Assembly (NCBI GenBank): GCA_041694635.1
Contig: JBDNHI010000010.1
Location: 62,001-126,000 of the forward strand
Source of the DNA: UBA969 sp041694635
Lineage (GTDB): Bacteria > Planctomycetota > Planctomycetia > Gemmatales > Gemmataceae
Direction: 5' to 3'
Length of the DNA: 64,000 nt
A model generated the notes under the pieces. It saw only the letters and a program-made list of their open reading frames with translations. It had not been told where the DNA came from and did not search any database. Shown here piece by piece: positions 62,680 to 64,000 of this stretch (the first letter of the stretch is position 1; each line of letters begins with the position of its first letter). Both the position numbers and the translations under genes were made by a program.

Positions 62680-63756
62680 TCAATCATATCTGCCACTGGC
62701 TTCAATAGGCCAAATATCGATAACGGTGCCACTTCTTGAAGCAATAACATTTCGGTGCAGGTTCATAGAAGCGCAACAATGTGCGGTGATGACTTCCCGC
62801 TTATCGCCGATGGAAGGCAGGTCTGAAATGCACTCAACCCTAGTATGTTCTTCAGCAAGTTTAAATATCTTCTCGTCGGGCTTTCCTTTAACCAAAGGCA
62901 TACCAAAATCTTTGGAAATAGCTTTACTCCCAGCATCAAGGACATAGAGGCCAGGGCACCTACTTATGACCGATGTCAAAACGGAAAGGGACGGGTTAAA
63001 TTCCGGCCTAGCTTCATGATAAATGCAATCCATAAGTAAAAAAGAACCGGGTTGAATTTCGTCAATACCATCGATTTTGACCGCAAATTCATAGGTACCA
63101 GTACCTGCTCCTGTAACTAGCTTTACTTCAATCCCTGCACTTTCAATCATCCTTCGTGTTGCAACTAATGACTGAAACCCTTCCATTGATTTCTTTTTTT
63201 TCTCATCATGATCAAGCATAAGTTGCAAGTGGCCATCGTATCCTTGCAATCCAAAAAAATTAACATTGGTGGTACTGGTGATTTTTTTTACAAGATCGCA
63301 GGTAGGTTTTCCTGGTTGGGTACCACACCGATTCATGCCGATATCAACTTCAACAAGGACATTAAATGAAGTGTTAAATTTAGTAGCAAAATGAATTAGC
63401 TGAAGAAGGTGTTCCTCACAATCGATGCAAATAACAACTTGGGTTTTCTTAGAAAGGGCAGCGACTCGAGCTAATTTTTGTTCCCCAATAATTTGATTTG
63501 CGATCAAGATATTTTTAATTCCAGCATCTGCAAGGATTTCAGCTTCACTAACTTTGGCACATAAGAAAGAATGCTCCCCAAGGGAAGCTAGGTATTTTAC
63601 TAGGTTTGCACATTTAAGGGATTTGAAATGGATCCTCAGGTTTCGCCCATTCAGCCTGCTTTGCATAGTTGATAAGTTTTTATCTAGAACCTCTAGATCG
63701 ATAATTAGTTGAGGCGTATCAAGATCAAAAACTGACAGTCCTTTAATCACATTCAT
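62680..63756 (-). CDS. DSD1-type PLP enzyme (D-threonine aldolase / D-serine dehydratase-like)
   Basis: A 358-residue fold-type III PLP enzyme with an alanine-racemase-like barrel. The PLP lysine is K45 in RIHFKSLKC. VEVDIGMNRCG, GYDGHLQ and TGAGTGTYEF are typical. The zinc site of D-serine dehydratases (His-x-Cys) is visible as AHCCASMNLH near 328. It may cleave D-threonine or dehydrate D-serine or a related beta-hydroxy D-amino acid. AGGGG is seven bases before the ATG. It lies downstream of a divergent gene that starts at 63924; the two share a 167-base regulatory gap. Confidence 0.87.
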   Translation of the reverse strand: MNVIKGLSVFDLDTPQLIIDLEVLDKNLSTMQSRLNGRNLRIHFKSLKCANLVKYLASLGEHSFLCAKVSEAEILADAGIKNILIANQIIGEQKLARVAALSKKTQVVICIDCEEHLLQLIHFATKFNTSFNVLVEVDIGMNRCGTQPGKPTCDLVKKITSTTNVNFFGLQGYDGHLQLMLDHDEKKKKSMEGFQSLVATRRMIESAGIEVKLVTGAGTGTYEFAVKIDGIDEIQPGSFLLMDCIYHEARPEFNPSLSVLTSVISRCPGLYVLDAGSKAISKDFGMPLVKGKPDEKIFKLAEEHTRVECISDLPSIGDKREVITAHCCASMNLHRNVIASRSGTVIDIWPIEASGRYD

Positions 63757-63923
63757 CGCATATCCCCTAGTTTCAACAAATTAGTTCTTATCATCATAAT
63801 GAATTTATAATTAAATTTACCATTTAAAACCTGCTCTTGACTGAAAGACCAATTCTGTGAAATAGCTAAAAGATAATAGGTTTCTTTTGTTTTTAATAAG
63901 GTTTTTACTTGTAAATTATGGGA

Positions 63924-64000
63924 ATGACTGAGCAAAACAATACTGAAGCAATAAACAAAAGGCGCAAGAAATGGCGAAATTCTTGGCAAATTCCGGTATT
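63924..64000 (+). CDS. N-terminus of a further protein (cut by window end)
   Basis: Twenty-five codons are present: a short polar start, then a basic cluster (KRRKKWRNSW) and QIPV at the edge. A positively charged Trp-containing stretch followed by a hydrophobic start is what precedes a first membrane helix in many planctomycete inner-membrane proteins. An in-frame ATG at 63918 is an alternative; GGGA stands before 63924. It is divergent from the DSD1-type gene. Family unknown. Confidence 0.5.
   Translation, partial: MTEQNNTEAINKRRKKWRNSWQIPV

Noticed and set aside
63753..63989. Minus-strand open frame ending at the start of the DSD1-type gene (TGA/ATG overlap)
   Set aside because: The product has no clear start or domain, and the plus-strand frame from 63924 with a basic/Trp N-terminus is the better gene there.

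Overview
This 64 kb window looks like chromosomal DNA from a planctomycete (phylum Planctomycetota, probably near the Gemmatales) with a moderately AT-rich genome. The evidence is the combination of lineage-typical families: a DUF1559 prepilin-like protein with the H-X9-DG ending, a YTV-repeat cysteine-rich cell-wall type protein, a BBP7-like outer-membrane barrel, a PQQ-propeller protein, a glycine-rich secreted protein, MoxR-DUF58 genes, futalosine-pathway menaquinone genes and an HpnN-like MMPL exporter. No phage, insertion sequence, CRISPR array or rRNA was seen. One tRNA (His) is present.

Layout. 1-3.6 kb: minus-strand moxR / DUF58 / membrane-protein operon. 3.8-13.7 kb: purB of the eukaryotic length and type, an MMPL exporter, a minus-strand gpsA / DUF1802 / serine hydrolase operon, small planctomycete hypotheticals and an FHA protein. 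14-20.7 kb: envelope proteins (YTV repeat protein, glycine-rich repeat protein, BBP7 barrel) around the overlapping mqnA-mqnC pair. 20.8-30.4 kb: mixed housekeeping genes (membrane protein, sugar isomerase, pabA/trpG, GNAT, Nudix, trmL, ftsK, an exported superoxide dismutase). 30.6-39.9 kb: a seven-gene sugar-phosphate cluster (tkt, rpiA, gnd, pgl, rpe, glk, a GH63-like glucosidase). 39.9-43.5 kb: two overlapping GT2 glycosyltransferases and a 2Fe-2S ferredoxin. 43.7-48.2 kb: a ribbon-helix-helix/CXXC protein divergent from an oversized orphan family-5 solute-binding protein that overlaps an NhaD-like antiporter. 48.3-57.3 kb: tRNA-His, PQQ-like protein, ettA, a polyphosphate-glucokinase-like ROK kinase, then class III fbp / GH13 / MDR dehydrogenase. 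57.4-64 kb: DUF1559 protein, a 1,314-residue secreted protein, a DSD1/D-threonine-aldolase type PLP enzyme and the start of one more gene.

How the genes fit together. The 30-40 kb cluster supplies glucose release, glucose phosphorylation and most of the pentose phosphate cycle; zwf and transaldolase are not in the window. The 52-57 kb genes add a second glucose kinase and gluconeogenic FBPase, so this stretch of chromosome is rich in glucose-phosphate metabolism. The most unusual arrangement is at 43.7-48.2 kb, where a putative metal-binding regulator faces a solute-binding protein without ABC partners that is translationally entangled with a cation antiporter; I infer, without proof, that they form one ion- or solute-homeostasis module. 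All functional calls are from motif reading only; no searches were run.
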